From Burkholderia sp. 4M9327F10 (GTDB lineage: Bacteria > Pseudomonadota > Gammaproteobacteria > Burkholderiales > Burkholderiaceae): a stretch of DNA of 38,439 bases. Below the pieces are notes generated by a model. It did no database searches, was not told the origin of the DNA, and saw only the letters and a list, made by a program, of their open reading frames with translations. The translations under genes were made by a program, and so were the position numbers. Below are positions 1 through 11,200 of this stretch, one piece after another; the first letter of the stretch is position 1, and each line of letters starts with the position of its first letter. The stretch lies in assembly GCF_005503145.1 (NCBI RefSeq), contig NZ_SCNV01000071.1:1-38439 (forward strand). The letters are read 5' to 3'.

Positions 1-384
1 CATACAATCACGAGAGGCCGAACACGGCCATTGGCGGCGTACCGCCCAAACAGAAGTTGCCCATCGCGGCATGACCTCTACTTCTGAACTCCGTTAGAAG
101 CGGGGGGACTACCGGTTGAGACCGCGCATACTGAACGAAGAGCAAAGCCAGCATCAGGAAACTAACGACGTGATCCGTATTGCTACCAGAATTTCGAGTG
201 ATGTCGAACAAGCGATCTACTGCACCATCATTCAGATGCTAGATGCCGGATTTACAGGATGAAGGCCCGGAACGCCATGTCTAAAATCTTGAGTGGGCGT
301 GCCGGCGAGATGCATGCGGCTCGGTTGTCGTAGAATACCCCGGGGCTGCGCGATGATCTGAATAAGTAAGCATATGGCTGGGCT
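1..384. other. No supported gene upstream of the PLD-like operon
   Basis: I found no convincing coding region here. One short minus-strand reading frame (8-211) has no recognisable family, no clear ribosome binding site and an improbable composition, so I do not call it. The stretch presumably holds the promoter of the downstream two-gene operon, but I could not identify a good -35/-10 pair. Confidence 0.5.
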
Positions 385-2082
385 ATGCAAGAGACCGTTT
401 TCGCTGTGCCGGAATCAATAGACGACGAATGGCCAACTCTTGTGGAGGGCGATTACTCTGTTGCAGTGATCCGTCTCGTGACCCTCATTCGGGCTCGCGT
501 CAATTATCTGCTGTTTGTTTCCGTCGAGCTTCTGCCTGCGGAGATGCCGGTCCCGCCGCAGCCCCCGAATGGTGGATGGTGGCGGAACTTCGGATCTGAT
601 CGCCTCTGCGTTAGTCGAATCGTTCTATCGTTGGCGGACGCAATCGCTTGGTATGAGACGCTCAAGCAGGGCCGGGCCTTGATCCCCGGCCGCGACGTCC
701 CGATAACGATGGCCCGCCTGGCGCCTGAGCCTGACTACAATGGATTCATAGTCTTATCTGAGCCGCCGCCTTTCTCACCCGCTTGGCATGGTAGACCCCG
801 GCTGCACCGTCTGATCCCGATGGAGGCGCTAGCCGAGCCGGTCGAGGCAATCCGAAATGGCTCAACCGAAGTCGAAGCCTTCATCCGCGCTAGGGAATGG
901 TTGCGACAGCATATTTACTTCGATTTACTTGCGTACGACGACTGGTTGGGCTCAGGCGTGTTGGTCGCTCCGAACCCGCTTCTCCGTTACTGCGGTACCC
1001 GCATCGCAGATCGCTCGGCAACGGCAGGAGAGACCATTGAAGTTGGGGGGGCGCCGCGCCGCAACGCCAATCTCTCGACCCTGAGGTTGAGCATCGAAGA
1101 ATTTCGTGCGGGTGCCCCTGCGTGGCGTGCAGAAGGTACGCCCGATGCCCTAGGCCGTTTTCGTGCCCAGGCACCCTCCCAAGTCTCGACTATTCGCCAT
1201 GACCTGGTCTGTGATATTCGCGGTCGTCTCGATCACGAGGCCCCAGGCTTCTTCTTCCGCAGCGTCAGTGTGAGCCACACCCCACAAGGACATCCACGAG
1301 AAGTAGCACCACCCCGGCGCGCGCCGTTGACCCAGCCGCGAACCGTTCATGTTCGTCCGCAGCCTGCTATGTTAGCTGAATCACCGCCGACCGCGCTCCG
1401 CCAACTCGAGAGGCTGCAGCGGGCTCGCAGTGAGCGCATCGGGGACTTGAGGCCGGCTGAGGCACCTCTGGTCCGACGCATCGCTCGTCTATTCGAAAAT
1501 GATCGGGAAGACACGGTTACGTGGATTCGCGAACTCATCGCCTCGGCCCGGACTCAAGTCTTCCTTGTTGATCCCTATCTTGACGCCGACGACCTTCAGG
1601 AGTTCGCGACGGCCGCGTCCTACCAAGGTGTTGCCATCCGAGGTCTAATTAATCCTCGGCCTGGTCGCAACCGCCGCTCCGACACGAACGGCGACTTGTT
1701 CGGAGACCAGATGCTCGAGAAAATCAGGGAATTACGAGACCCCGCACAGGAATTCGGGGAAATCGATATCCGGGTTTCGCGGATCCGGCGCCTGCATGAT
1801 CGCTTCTTGCAGGTCGACGATGTGGTTTGGCACTCCGGTCACTCGTTCAACCAGATGGGTAAGGGCGAGATCAGCCTGATGACCTTGGTCGCCGAACCCA
1901 CAGAAACACGCACCGTGCTGGCGGAAGCATTTGCAGAAGCAGAGCCCTTCGAGACTTATTGGACCAATCGCCCCACCCAGCCGTGGTCGCTGAGACAGGA
2001 AGCCGGTTACCAACTGCGACGTCTGGCGAAGTGGATCGAGCGATCGCAGGACATGCAGCCGCGAGACACAGGCAATGACTGA
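385..2082 (+). CDS. Phospholipase D-like domain protein, first gene of a two-gene operon
   Basis: A 565-residue protein with no signal peptide or membrane segment. The last third resembles a phospholipase D-superfamily half-domain: a strand and loop around residues 390-400 (VDPYLDADDL) and an H-x-R-x4-D motif at H471, R473 and D478, a variant of the HxKxxxxD catalytic signature, followed by a serine/glycine-rich GHSFNQMGKG segment. Enzymes of this fold are nucleases or phosphodiesterases and need two half-sites, so with one visible motif it would have to dimerise. The first ~330 residues contain conserved-looking aromatic motifs (GWWRNFGSDR, LADAIAWYETL) that I do not firmly recognise; they may match the uncharacterised VPA1262-type N-terminal domain, recalled with low certainty. 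The stop overlaps the next start by 8 bases, so the two genes are probably translationally coupled. No good ribosome binding site precedes the start. The nuclease role is inferred. Confidence 0.75.
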   Translation: MQETVFAVPESIDDEWPTLVEGDYSVAVIRLVTLIRARVNYLLFVSVELLPAEMPVPPQPPNGGWWRNFGSDRLCVSRIVLSLADAIAWYETLKQGRALIPGRDVPITMARLAPEPDYNGFIVLSEPPPFSPAWHGRPRLHRLIPMEALAEPVEAIRNGSTEVEAFIRAREWLRQHIYFDLLAYDDWLGSGVLVAPNPLLRYCGTRIADRSATAGETIEVGGAPRRNANLSTLRLSIEEFRAGAPAWRAEGTPDALGRFRAQAPSQVSTIRHDLVCDIRGRLDHEAPGFFFRSVSVSHTPQGHPREVAPPRRAPLTQPRTVHVRPQPAMLAESPPTALRQLERLQRARSERIGDLRPAEAPLVRRIARLFENDREDTVTWIRELIASARTQVFLVDPYLDADDLQEFATAASYQGVAIRGLINPRPGRNRRSDTNGDLFGDQMLEKIRELRDPAQEFGEIDIRVSRIRRLHDRFLQVDDVVWHSGHSFNQMGKGEISLMTLVAEPTETRTVLAEAFAEAEPFETYWTNRPTQPWSLRQEAGYQLRRLAKWIERSQDMQPRDTGND

Positions 2083-3862
2083 CAACAGCTTGACCCTTCC
2101 TTGCCCAGAAGATGGTGAGGCTGCCCTGGCCATGACCGTTGAGTGGCTTCGTGCCCAGGACTCAACGGATGAGTTCGGAGCACTTGTGTTGCGCCCGCTG
2201 GACGTATCAGGTGCGAACACTTTAGCGGAGTGCCTGGCAGCTGCGGGGCTCATGGGCTGGCGCGATGCAATCATCGCCGCCGCAAGTCCAGGGCAGGCGC
2301 GTCATCTAGACGCTCGCCTGAGTTGGCTCATGGGCCAGGCCGCCATCGCGATTGCTGTCAGCATGGATCAACCCGAGAACTTCGGGATCGTCGAGACATT
2401 GCAGATGCTAGGCAACGTCAGTAACGCCACATTGGCATCCATAGTCTGCAGTCGCGTTGCGGATGTACATGACAGTTACCCACTTCTGGCGCTCTTGCGC
2501 ACGCACCTGCAGGCACTTTGGAATTCGCACTTTAATGTACGGATGCGGCGGTATGCCGAAGCAATCGCCACACGACCTTTGACGTCGCGGGACCTCTGGC
2601 CTCGATATGACGGTATGCCGATTGGAGTAGGCTGGGCTCATCAGGTTGCCGCAGCCCTCTGGCCCGGTCGTTACATGGAAATGCTGGCCAGTTTTCCGAC
2701 ATTGTTTCAGCACGGATTTGGCGATCCCCTGTCGCCAATCGATCTGGATTTGGCCGCGTCCTTGGTAAGCGCATCCCCCAATGTCTTCTCGATCGACGGG
2801 GCACCCCTAGGGCCTGTGGTCATCTTTGCCTTGTTCGATGCGATCGAGACACGGTTCACGGCCACCGACATGCAAGACATGGCAGCAGTCGAGACTGGGC
2901 TCGGCCATGTTCTCGACAACATGTTCTCGCGTAGCGATGGGAACTGGATCGGCCGCGCATGGCTGCAGCAGATCATCTGGCGAGACACGCCGCGCCGGGC
3001 AGGTCGTGCCCAGGCAGACGTGAATGCACAAAGGAGCCTGCGGGACAGGTTACGTATCCAATTGTCAAGTCGCATCACGCCTCTTGGCGAAGCCGCTTTC
3101 GACTGGATACGCCAGGAGGAGCCCCTCTGGGGAGTTCATCGTGTCTTGTCCGAGGCGTCGATTCTGGCGGCCCAAGGTAATGCAATAGCGGCAGCCGAGA
3201 TTCTTGCGGAAGCAGTCCGGCAAGGGCTTGTGAGTGCTACGGGGCGGCCAGCAGGGCTCGCCACGAATTCGCCGGAGGCAACCATCGTCGCTCTTGTGCT
3301 CTCGAATCTGTCCGACATGAAACTGTGGTTCGAGACTCTGTGGCGAGATACTTACGAGTTAAGAGAGCAACTGAGCTACGACGCGCACCGTAACCTCGAC
3401 AACCCGGCCTACCCGGCCTTGGCCTGGAGTCTAATTGGGCTCAATGCTTCGGGGGCGGCGTCTGTCGACACGGCAGGGGTTTGGCGCGTGATTGCGGGAG
3501 CGGTGTTCGAAACCCAGCGCATTGATCCAAACGCGAACCTGTTTAACGGTGCAATGCCGTCAATCATCCGAGTCGCGGTTCAACTGGGCGCGGTACTCAC
3601 TGAGGGTGGAATCCTTCCGATAAGTGACTTCGCCAGCTTCCTGTCCGACCAGCTTGAGCCGACCGTCGAGCACGCGCACCTCTGGCAGATTGCGAGATCT
3701 GGAGCATCAGATAGCACGACTTTGGCCGTGGGGCGCCTGGTGGGTGCTACTCGGCTCCGACAAGCACTCGAAGCCGGATTCGCCCAGCATCGTCCAGCGT
3801 GGGGTGTAGCGCTTGATCGTGCCGCACAGGACGACCTGGTCAATTTTTCGAGTCGTCTTTAA
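2075..3862 (+). CDS. Large hypothetical partner protein of the PLD-like operon
   Basis: A 595-residue soluble protein starting inside the last codons of the PLD-like gene (8-base overlap), the only arrangement that keeps both frames open. I recognise no family. The sequence is rich in alanine, leucine and tryptophan-containing amphipathic helices throughout (for example residues ~370-400, LSEASILAAQGNAIAAAEIL), which suggests an alpha-helical repeat scaffold, though no regular repeat register is obvious. There are no cysteine clusters, nucleotide-binding loops or membrane segments. Because it is coupled to a PLD-superfamily protein, a scaffold, sensor or inhibitor of that protein is the simplest inference. 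The operon ends here; the next gene converges on it after about 60 bases. Confidence 0.75.
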   Translation: MTDNSLTLPCPEDGEAALAMTVEWLRAQDSTDEFGALVLRPLDVSGANTLAECLAAAGLMGWRDAIIAAASPGQARHLDARLSWLMGQAAIAIAVSMDQPENFGIVETLQMLGNVSNATLASIVCSRVADVHDSYPLLALLRTHLQALWNSHFNVRMRRYAEAIATRPLTSRDLWPRYDGMPIGVGWAHQVAAALWPGRYMEMLASFPTLFQHGFGDPLSPIDLDLAASLVSASPNVFSIDGAPLGPVVIFALFDAIETRFTATDMQDMAAVETGLGHVLDNMFSRSDGNWIGRAWLQQIIWRDTPRRAGRAQADVNAQRSLRDRLRIQLSSRITPLGEAAFDWIRQEEPLWGVHRVLSEASILAAQGNAIAAAEILAEAVRQGLVSATGRPAGLATNSPEATIVALVLSNLSDMKLWFETLWRDTYELREQLSYDAHRNLDNPAYPALAWSLIGLNASGAASVDTAGVWRVIAGAVFETQRIDPNANLFNGAMPSIIRVAVQLGAVLTEGGILPISDFASFLSDQLEPTVEHAHLWQIARSGASDSTTLAVGRLVGATRLRQALEAGFAQHRPAWGVALDRAAQDDLVNFSSRL

Positions 3863-3924
3863 ACCACATGAGCAGCAGAGATAAAGCATACTGAATATTT
3901 ACTATAGCCTTTCAAAGATCAACT

Positions 3925-4227
3925 TTACTGCGGCCGCGGTAACGGAATTATCGAAAACATGTTTGACACTACCTTGCGTGCCCCCTCTCGCATCTCGATT
4001 TCCCCTGACGCGTGGTTATACGCAAACGCATAGCGCTTGCTCCCGATATGAACCCAGAGGACATTCGTCAAGATTTTGATTTCTTGGTCTGCATCCTTAC
4101 GCCAAAGGATTGTGCCGATCAACAGTAGTGCAACTTCGTCGACGCCGCGAGCGTGATGATCGGCTCGCGCCATGACACCATCAATGTATTGGCGAAGGAT
4201 TTCAACTTCCGTGACGGCAGTAGCCAT
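3925..4227 (-). CDS. Small hypothetical protein
   Basis: Unrecognised protein of 100 residues. The frame is open to an ATG at 4269, but the ATG at 4227 (MATAVTEVEIL) has a perfect AGGAGG eight bases upstream (4236-4241), so I place the start there. The N-terminal half is predicted helical; the second half alternates short strands (ILTNVLWVHIGSKRYAFAYNH), giving a compact alpha/beta look with no signal peptide or membrane span. It is transcribed toward the PLD-like operon and divergently from the VPS62-like gene. No function can be assigned. Confidence 0.65.
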   Translation of the reverse strand: MATAVTEVEILRQYIDGVMARADHHARGVDEVALLLIGTILWRKDADQEIKILTNVLWVHIGSKRYAFAYNHASGEIEMREGARKVVSNMFSIIPLPRPQ

Positions 4228-4435
4228 TGCATTGCCCTCCTGCTTTTCGAGCTTTCCAGATTTTCCCAACGCTTGCCGTTAGCCAGCCAAACAGCAACTA
4301 GCCTTTGGTTCCTTTACCCGCGTACAAACGGTAAAAATTACACAGCCATTTTACACTTGCGAGTAACATTGACCCTCTATATTCTCCATACAAATCATAA
4401 ATTTTTCCGCTGTTAACTCAACCGGAGGTAGAAAG
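4228..4435. promoter_or_regulatory. AT-rich divergent intergenic region
   Basis: A noticeably AT-rich gap between the minus-strand small gene and the VPS62-like gene, so it must hold both promoters. For the plus strand a weak candidate is TTGCGA (4357-4362) with TATATT (4378-4383), a short 15-base spacer. The VPS62-like gene has a good GGAGGT ribosome binding site just before its start. No operator is recognisable. Confidence 0.35.
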
Positions 4436-5104
4436 ATGGCAATCAGTAATGGCACTGAAGCACAGGATGTAGGGGACGAGAAAGCTCTTGATGGGCAAAG
4501 CTTTCTGAAACAGACGATTCTCAGCGGCGGCGCAAATTTCACACTGGCGGGTACCGACCACGGCTTACACGCAAACATGGACTTAAGCGTGTTTCAACCG
4601 ACAGTGCCGGAAGGCCATTTCTTTCTTGGCCAGGTGGCCGTTCAGGGTTATCCCGACACCTGTCCGTCGTCATGCATCATCGTTCAACCAATGAATGACG
4701 ACCCGGCTAATCCTTGCCTCAAGAGCCCCACCGGCTTCTCAAGAATCTGGTGTGACGCAGGCTCGGGTAAAGACTCAGATTACTCTTTCTGGCAGCCGAA
4801 TTGTACAGATCCGAATTACATCGCTATCGGCACAATCATCTTCACCGGACCTGGCACGAACGGCCAGACTCCGGATCCCAAAAACTACCCTGCTTTGGCC
4901 CTGGTGCGAAGCGATCTCGTTAAGTACGCGACACCCGTGTCGACGCTGATCTGGGACGATGCTGGCAGTGGCGCCACAGCAAACGCCTCACTCTTCCCCC
5001 TGCCCAACTCGAACTACTTCATCTGTTCAACCGGACCAGAAGGGCAGCCTCCCACAGGCCAATACCCTGACCTTCTCCCGCCTTCAGAAAAGAAGAGTCA
5101 ATAA
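4436..5104 (+). CDS. VPS62-like (DUF946-type) protein
   Basis: A 222-residue protein with a strong ribosome binding site (GGAGGT) about seven bases before its ATG. Two copies of a W-x-D-x-GSG motif are visible: RIWCDAGSGKDSDYSFW around W105 and LIWDDAGSGATANASLF around W173, each followed by Y/ALG- or ALVRSDLV-type strands. This pattern is typical of the VPS62/DUF946 family (named after yeast Vps62), a beta-rich fold of unknown biochemical role. No signal peptide is seen. It sits 118 bases upstream of a giant Rhs/Tc-like toxin shell protein in the same orientation, so a shared role (co-toxin, chaperone or target-binding partner) is inferred, not shown. Four cysteines in the middle (DTCPSSC, NPCLK) are unusual for a cytoplasmic protein and could form disulfides after release. 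Confidence 0.7.
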   Translation: MAISNGTEAQDVGDEKALDGQSFLKQTILSGGANFTLAGTDHGLHANMDLSVFQPTVPEGHFFLGQVAVQGYPDTCPSSCIIVQPMNDDPANPCLKSPTGFSRIWCDAGSGKDSDYSFWQPNCTDPNYIAIGTIIFTGPGTNGQTPDPKNYPALALVRSDLVKYATPVSTLIWDDAGSGATANASLFPLPNSNYFICSTGPEGQPPTGQYPDLLPPSEKKSQ

Positions 5105-5126
5105 GATCAAATTTCCTAATTGATTT

Positions 5127-5156
5127 TGGCCGATCAACCGTGAGGCTAATCGGCCA
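5127..5156 (+). repeat. Intercistronic hairpin between the VPS62-like and Rhs genes
   Basis: A perfect 8-base inverted repeat, TGGCCGAT (5127-5134) and ATCGGCCA (5149-5156), with a 14-base loop. It lies 22 bases after the VPS62-like stop and has no following U-tract, so it looks more like an attenuator or mRNA-stabilising hairpin than a full terminator. Confidence 0.4.
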
Positions 5157-5222
5157 CATTCATTTCTGAGCGCTGGCTTCATCGACCCGGGCGCGTTTCT
5201 GACTTGCCCAAAGGAACCACGA

Positions 5223-8200
5223 ATGTCTGACGTGATTAATCTCGTGAAGAATGGCGATGTCCTGTCTGCAGTGGCTATCAAACAGGGCGCGTTTAATGTG
5301 GACTCGAGCGGTCAGGCGACCTATCGAATTCCCATCGCGGTTCCACCCGGCATAAACGGGCTCAGTCCGCTCCTTGGAATTAACTATAACCACCGCGGTG
5401 GCAACGGCCCACTGGGCGTGGGCTGGAGTATCGAAGGCGTATCTTCGATTACGCGCACCGGCGCCAACTACGCAACCGACGGATATAAGAGCGCGATCAA
5501 TTTCAACGATAGCGACCGTTTGTTGCTGGATGGGCAGCGGCTGCTCAATGTGTCGGGCGATTATTGGGGGAGCGAAGCCCTCTATGCCACCGAAGTCCAG
5601 TGCTGGGTCAAGGTGATTGCTGGCACGACCGAAAGCGATGGCTTTGTTGTGGTGTCGAAGAATGGCGAGATTCACGAATACGGCAAGACCTCGGACAGCA
5701 GGATTCTGGCTAACGCGGGCGGCGTGCGGGTGTGGGCGCTCAACGCAATACAGGATCTGAACGGCAACCGGATCGAGTATACGTATACGCAGAGCCCGGT
5801 GGCCGGTCTACCGGAAAGCGGTGCCTATTATCTGCAAACGATCCAGTACACGACGCGCAAGGACGGGGCCGCCTCGGCCAATCGCTTTGTGGTTTTTTCA
5901 TATGTCGCGCGCGACGACAAAATCGTTTCCTACGTCGGTGGCTGCAAGATCGAGGTCGACTGCCTCCTCGACACAATCACCAGCTACATAGGTCAGGCAA
6001 ATAATCCCGACAACGTCGTGACCACCTACAGCCTGCATTATGCGACCAGTTGCGCGACCCGGCTGTCGCGGCTGGTGTCCCTGTCGGTGACCGGGGCGGC
6101 AGGAGAAGGCAACCCAGCCTTGCCCGACATCGAGGTAGCCTGGCAGGACGTGACCAATCCATCCATCGATAGTAGTCAGCAGAATACCGTGCTTGGCAGC
6201 GGCAAGATTCTGTCCATGGACGTCAACGGCGACGGGCTCACCGATGTCGTACAGTTCTTCAACGATCCCGATAGTGGTTCTTTATGCGTCGATACCTACC
6301 TGGCGAATTACAGCAACGGCAAGGTCGAGTTTGCCTTGCAACCGACAAGCAGGCTGCAAACCGTCTATCCGGATGCAAAAAAACTGTTCGCGACTGATGT
6401 TGATGGCGATGGGCGCGGAGATCTACTCGTCATTTACCCTGATGCGAGCAACGGCAACTCATTGAGCATCGACACCGCCTTATCCAACGGCAACGGTTTC
6501 TCTGCGCCGCAGACGGTAACCACCTCTAATGCTTTTACCGACGACGATCTGTTTTTTGCAGTCGACCTGAATGGCGACGGCAGAACCGATATCGTGCAGG
6601 CGACCCGCGATACCCAATCACAAACGCTGGTGTTGAATTGCTACATCACTTCGATCGATAGCAGCAGTGAGTATTTTGGCTACACCACGAGTGTGGCGAC
6701 CAGCTTGCCCTTTCCAGCCAATAGCGCGAGCCTGTTTGCCGCCGACGTTAACGGCGATGGCATTACCGATCTGGTGTTGCTGACCGAGGATCCTGAGACC
6801 CAGCAAACCATGGTTTACTGCCTGATCACCACGCGGGCTGAAAAAAATGCATTCGCTCCATTCAATGTCGTCTCGAGCGGGGAGTTGCTGGATGTGCCGT
6901 TCGCCCGGATGGGTAGCATGCTACCGGCCGACCCGAACGGGGACGGGTTGACCGATATCGTGCGGGTTTTCCAGGATAGCGACGGTTGGATGAAGTTTCA
7001 GTCCTATCTGTCGGATGGCGTGGGGCATTTCACCGCCGGCGCGGTGTCGGCCGGGTTCACGCCTTGCGCTAACCTGTTTCCAATGGGATTCTTTGGCGGA
7101 AATGCTTCCGATATTCTCGGCTGCTGGACCGATCCCCAGCGTGGGAACTGGAATTTCGCTATCTACTCGGCGTCTCCGGCAGGCAATTACTCTCAGGCCG
7201 CCACCGTAAGCAGCGACCAGATCCTGCCCCAGTTGAGCTTCCTGATCGGAGATGTCACCGGCAGCGGGAAAGCCGATCTTCTTTATGCATATCTCGACGC
7301 GAATCGTTGTGTCAACATTCAGCCGTACCTGTCCGCTGGGGCCTATCCGGATCTGGTCAGCTCGATCGAGGATCAATTGGGCGGTCTGATCAACATCGAA
7401 TACCAGCCGCTCACCAATCCTGCCGTTTATTCTGGAGGACAGAATGGCGCATTCCCGAAGAGTTCGGCTCAGCGTTATTGCAATCACCTGTCGCCTGCAC
7501 AGTTCCCGATTCAATCTGTAATCGGTCAGGCTGTCTATGTGGTGTCCGGCTATACCTTGAGCAATGCGCCGGGGAGAAACCGCCATCCGTATTCGTTTGG
7601 CTACACGCTGTCCTATGCTGACGCGCAAATCGATCTGCTAGGGCGGGGCTGGCAGGGTTTCCGGCAGGTCTGCACCCTCGATACATCGACACAGTTATTG
7701 ACGCGCCAGCTCTATAACCAGGATTTCCCGCTTACCGGCAAAGTAGCCTCTGTCAGCTCCGAATCGGGCGGTGCGCCGCTGGAATTGACGCTGACGACCT
7801 ATTTGAGCCGCGCATCGACGATCTATCCTCAGCAGAACAGCGTTGAGGTGGTAACGACTGGCACACTGCGTTACACCTATACCGATGGTGCTTTCGACTA
7901 TGTCACTGCCAACGTCTTTGCTGACGTTCAGAATGGAAATATTCTGCACTACGACGCATATGGGAATAATCTGTGCGAGACCTGGTATGGCTATGTCGAA
8001 TATATCGACCCTGCTGTGGTCGCATCACCCAGTCAGACCGATCCCAAAGGAAACCCCATTCTTCCAGGCATGTTGAGGCCGTTGCAAAGTAGCGAGATGC
8101 TTTATCGCTACCGCGCTGTCGTCAACGATCAGACCGCCTGGGTGTTAGGGTTGCCGACGCACCAGAAGGCCTCGCTGAACGCCGCAGATTCCAATATCGC

Positions 8201-11200
8201 TACATTCAACCAGGGCGACCTGACGCTCTCGGCCACGACGTATTTTCCGACCACCTATAACCGCCAGTCAGTGGCGAACTGGGATAGCGGTAACCATGTT
8301 TTCCTGACGACGACCTATCAGTACGATGGTTTTGGCAATCGCGTGACGGAAACACTGCCCGGCAATCGCACCACCCGCTATGTCTTTGAGACGACCTACA
8401 ACACCTACATCGATCAAACGGTTTCGCCGGGCAATGCGCAAGGTACCGCGCTAATCGGCTATGCCGGCTACGATCCGCGCTTTGGCATCCAGGTCGCAGA
8501 GCAGGATGCTAACGGCTTTATTTCCATCTCGGCGCTAGATGGATTTGGCCGTCTCGTCGCCAGACAGGGACCTGTGCCAGCGGGGACGCAATCGGACACC
8601 AATACGCTGTCCGGGCTTGTGACCGGATCGATGCACAATCAGTTCATGGCGGCGAAAGTCGTGTCGCTTGAAACAGTTGCCTATCTGGACGATGGCCAGC
8701 AGGGTATCTATTCGCAGCACCTGATCTTGCAGCAATTTCCCGACGACAACGTACGAAGCCTTCTCGCGAACTTGCGGTTCGTCGACGGTCTGTCGCGCGA
8801 GCGGCTGACCGCCGTGCGCACCAGCAATAACGGCAGCGAGCAGTATTCAACCGCTACGTTCGATTACACCGCCACCGGTAAGCCGTCGCGCAAGGGCATT
8901 CCATTCTTCTGCACGGATCTCGTCTCCGCTTCGACGGCGCTTTATGCGTCGTACCAGTACGATGCGCTCGACCGCCCCGTTCTTGCAGTACAGCCAGGTG
9001 GCGCGAATGGCGAATTGTCGGTGACCACCAGGTGGGCTTACGGCAGATCTGGTGTGGTTACGGAAACGCAAGCGGCCGGCGCGGCGGAGCAGTATGTCCA
9101 GACCTTTACCCACCATTGGTTCGACGGCAAGGATTGCATCGCGCAAACCGCCGTCGCCGTCGATAACGGTGCGGTCACAGACTTCCAGTTCGATCCACTG
9201 GCTCGTAACTGGCAATCGGTCGATCCGAATGGCGTCCACAACACACTGACCTACGACTCGCTGAGCCGGAAAACCTCGCTGGATAACCCCGACCAGAACA
9301 CGACCGGTACAACGCCGGGTATCCGCTATCAATACGATCCCGCGACCGGGTTACTATCCTCACAAACGGATGCTGCCCAGGCCAGCATCAGCTACAGCTA
9401 CGATCTGCTTGGCCGGGTCTTGACGACAACCTTCCAGGACGGGCGCCAGTTTACCTACCAATACGACACTGCATCGAATGGACTGGGGCGCGTCTCTGTT
9501 ATCACTATCACGCAGGGCGATACCGTCGAGTCGACGCGAAGTTTCGCTTACGACGAGTATGGAAATATCGCTCAGGAAACGCTGGCGCTCATCGGCGAGG
9601 CACAAACCTTTACGACCCGATCGAAGTACGATCCGACGAAGCGACTGGTGGAACAGACTTTGCCAGATCAGACGCTGCTGCAGCGCACTTTCGTTGATGG
9701 GTTGTTGAGCGCACAGTCACTGGACGGCGTGCAGGTCACCTATTCAGCATTTACGCCCGCCGGTAGTTATTCGGCGATGAATTACAACAACGGCGCGACG
9801 TTTGCCTATCAACGCAACCCGCTCGATCAGATTTATGCCGAATCCTTGACTGTGGGCGGGCAGGTGCTGTTCGGCTCGAACTATCAGTACGATCAGTTAA
9901 ACCAGGTCCTGCAAATTCAGGAACAACACGGCGCAGCGAACTCGACGCAAAGTTTCGCTTACCTGGGCAAGCGGTTGGTGTCGGCAACGATTCCCGGCTT
10001 TGAAGCAACCAGCTATCAGTACGACGCCGGCGGCAATTTGCAGATGAAGAACGCGAGCCGCTACAGCTACGACGCACATTTCCCGCGTCAGGTCGAAAGC
10101 GGCGGTGCCCCAATCTACAGTGCCACGCGCGATCAGTGTGGCCGAACCCTGTCGCAGACCTCGAGCGGACAAACGCTCGGGTTCCAGTACGACGGACTGG
10201 GATGCCTGCGCATGGTGAAGGATACCAACGGCACGGAGCTTCTGCAGGCGATGTCGGACGACAGGGGCCAGCGGCTTCGTCAGGTGAGCGCGGATGGCAC
10301 GGTTACGCTCACGATCAACCCCTGCTACCAGGTAGTGAAAACCGCCTCCGCAACGACCATCCGGAAAACACTGTTTGACAGCGCCGGTGCGCTCGCCTCG
10401 ATCGTCACGCAAGCGGGGACTTGCCAGTCGCTTTATTTCCGTCGCGACAACAAGGGCAGCGTTACCCATTGCCTCGACGCAAACGGGGCGCTGCGAAACC
10501 AATTGGCATACGACGCCTTCGGCATGGTCAAAGCGGTCTCCGGCCCGATACCGGACATCCCCTTGTATGAAGGCCGTACCTGGGATCCAGTGACAGGGCT
10601 CTACTATTTCGGTGCACGCTATTACGACCCGTCTCTCGGTACGTTCCTGACCCCGGATACGCGTCTTGGCGGCACCAGCGAGCTGCAATGCAATGTGTGG
10701 AACCGCTTTGCCTTCGAGCTGAACAATCCGCTCAACCACGTCGATCCGGACGGCCACACCGCCTGGTGGGCCGGGTTGGTGATTGGGCTGGTAGCGATCG
10801 CCAGTGGTGTGGCGATCGTCGCGACCGGTGGCGCGGCCAGTGGCTTGGCGGCAGTAGCGGTAGGAGCGGCGGCCGGCGCACTGATCGGCGGCGGTGCTAC
10901 AGCGGTTGGTTATTCGCTGCAACACCGCGACGATTTTTCGTGGAAGGACTTCGGTATTCAGGTGGGAATCAGCGCGGGTATCGGTGCCGCAGCCGGCGGC
11001 CTGCTGGCTGGAATCAGCGGTCCTATCGCCGCCAGCGCGCATCCGGTCATCTATGGTGCACTCTCCGGCGGCATAATCGGCGCCGCAGCCGGCGCAGCTA
11101 CCACGACGCTGACCAGTGTCGCCGAAGGGCAGTCGATCAGCGGCAGCGCGGTAGGCGTCTCGGCTGCGTTGGGCTTTGCGTTCGGCGCTATCGGCGGTGG

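Noticed and set aside
8..211. 67-codon minus-strand frame at the left edge
   Set aside because: No family resemblance, no ribosome binding site and no operon context; likely a chance frame.
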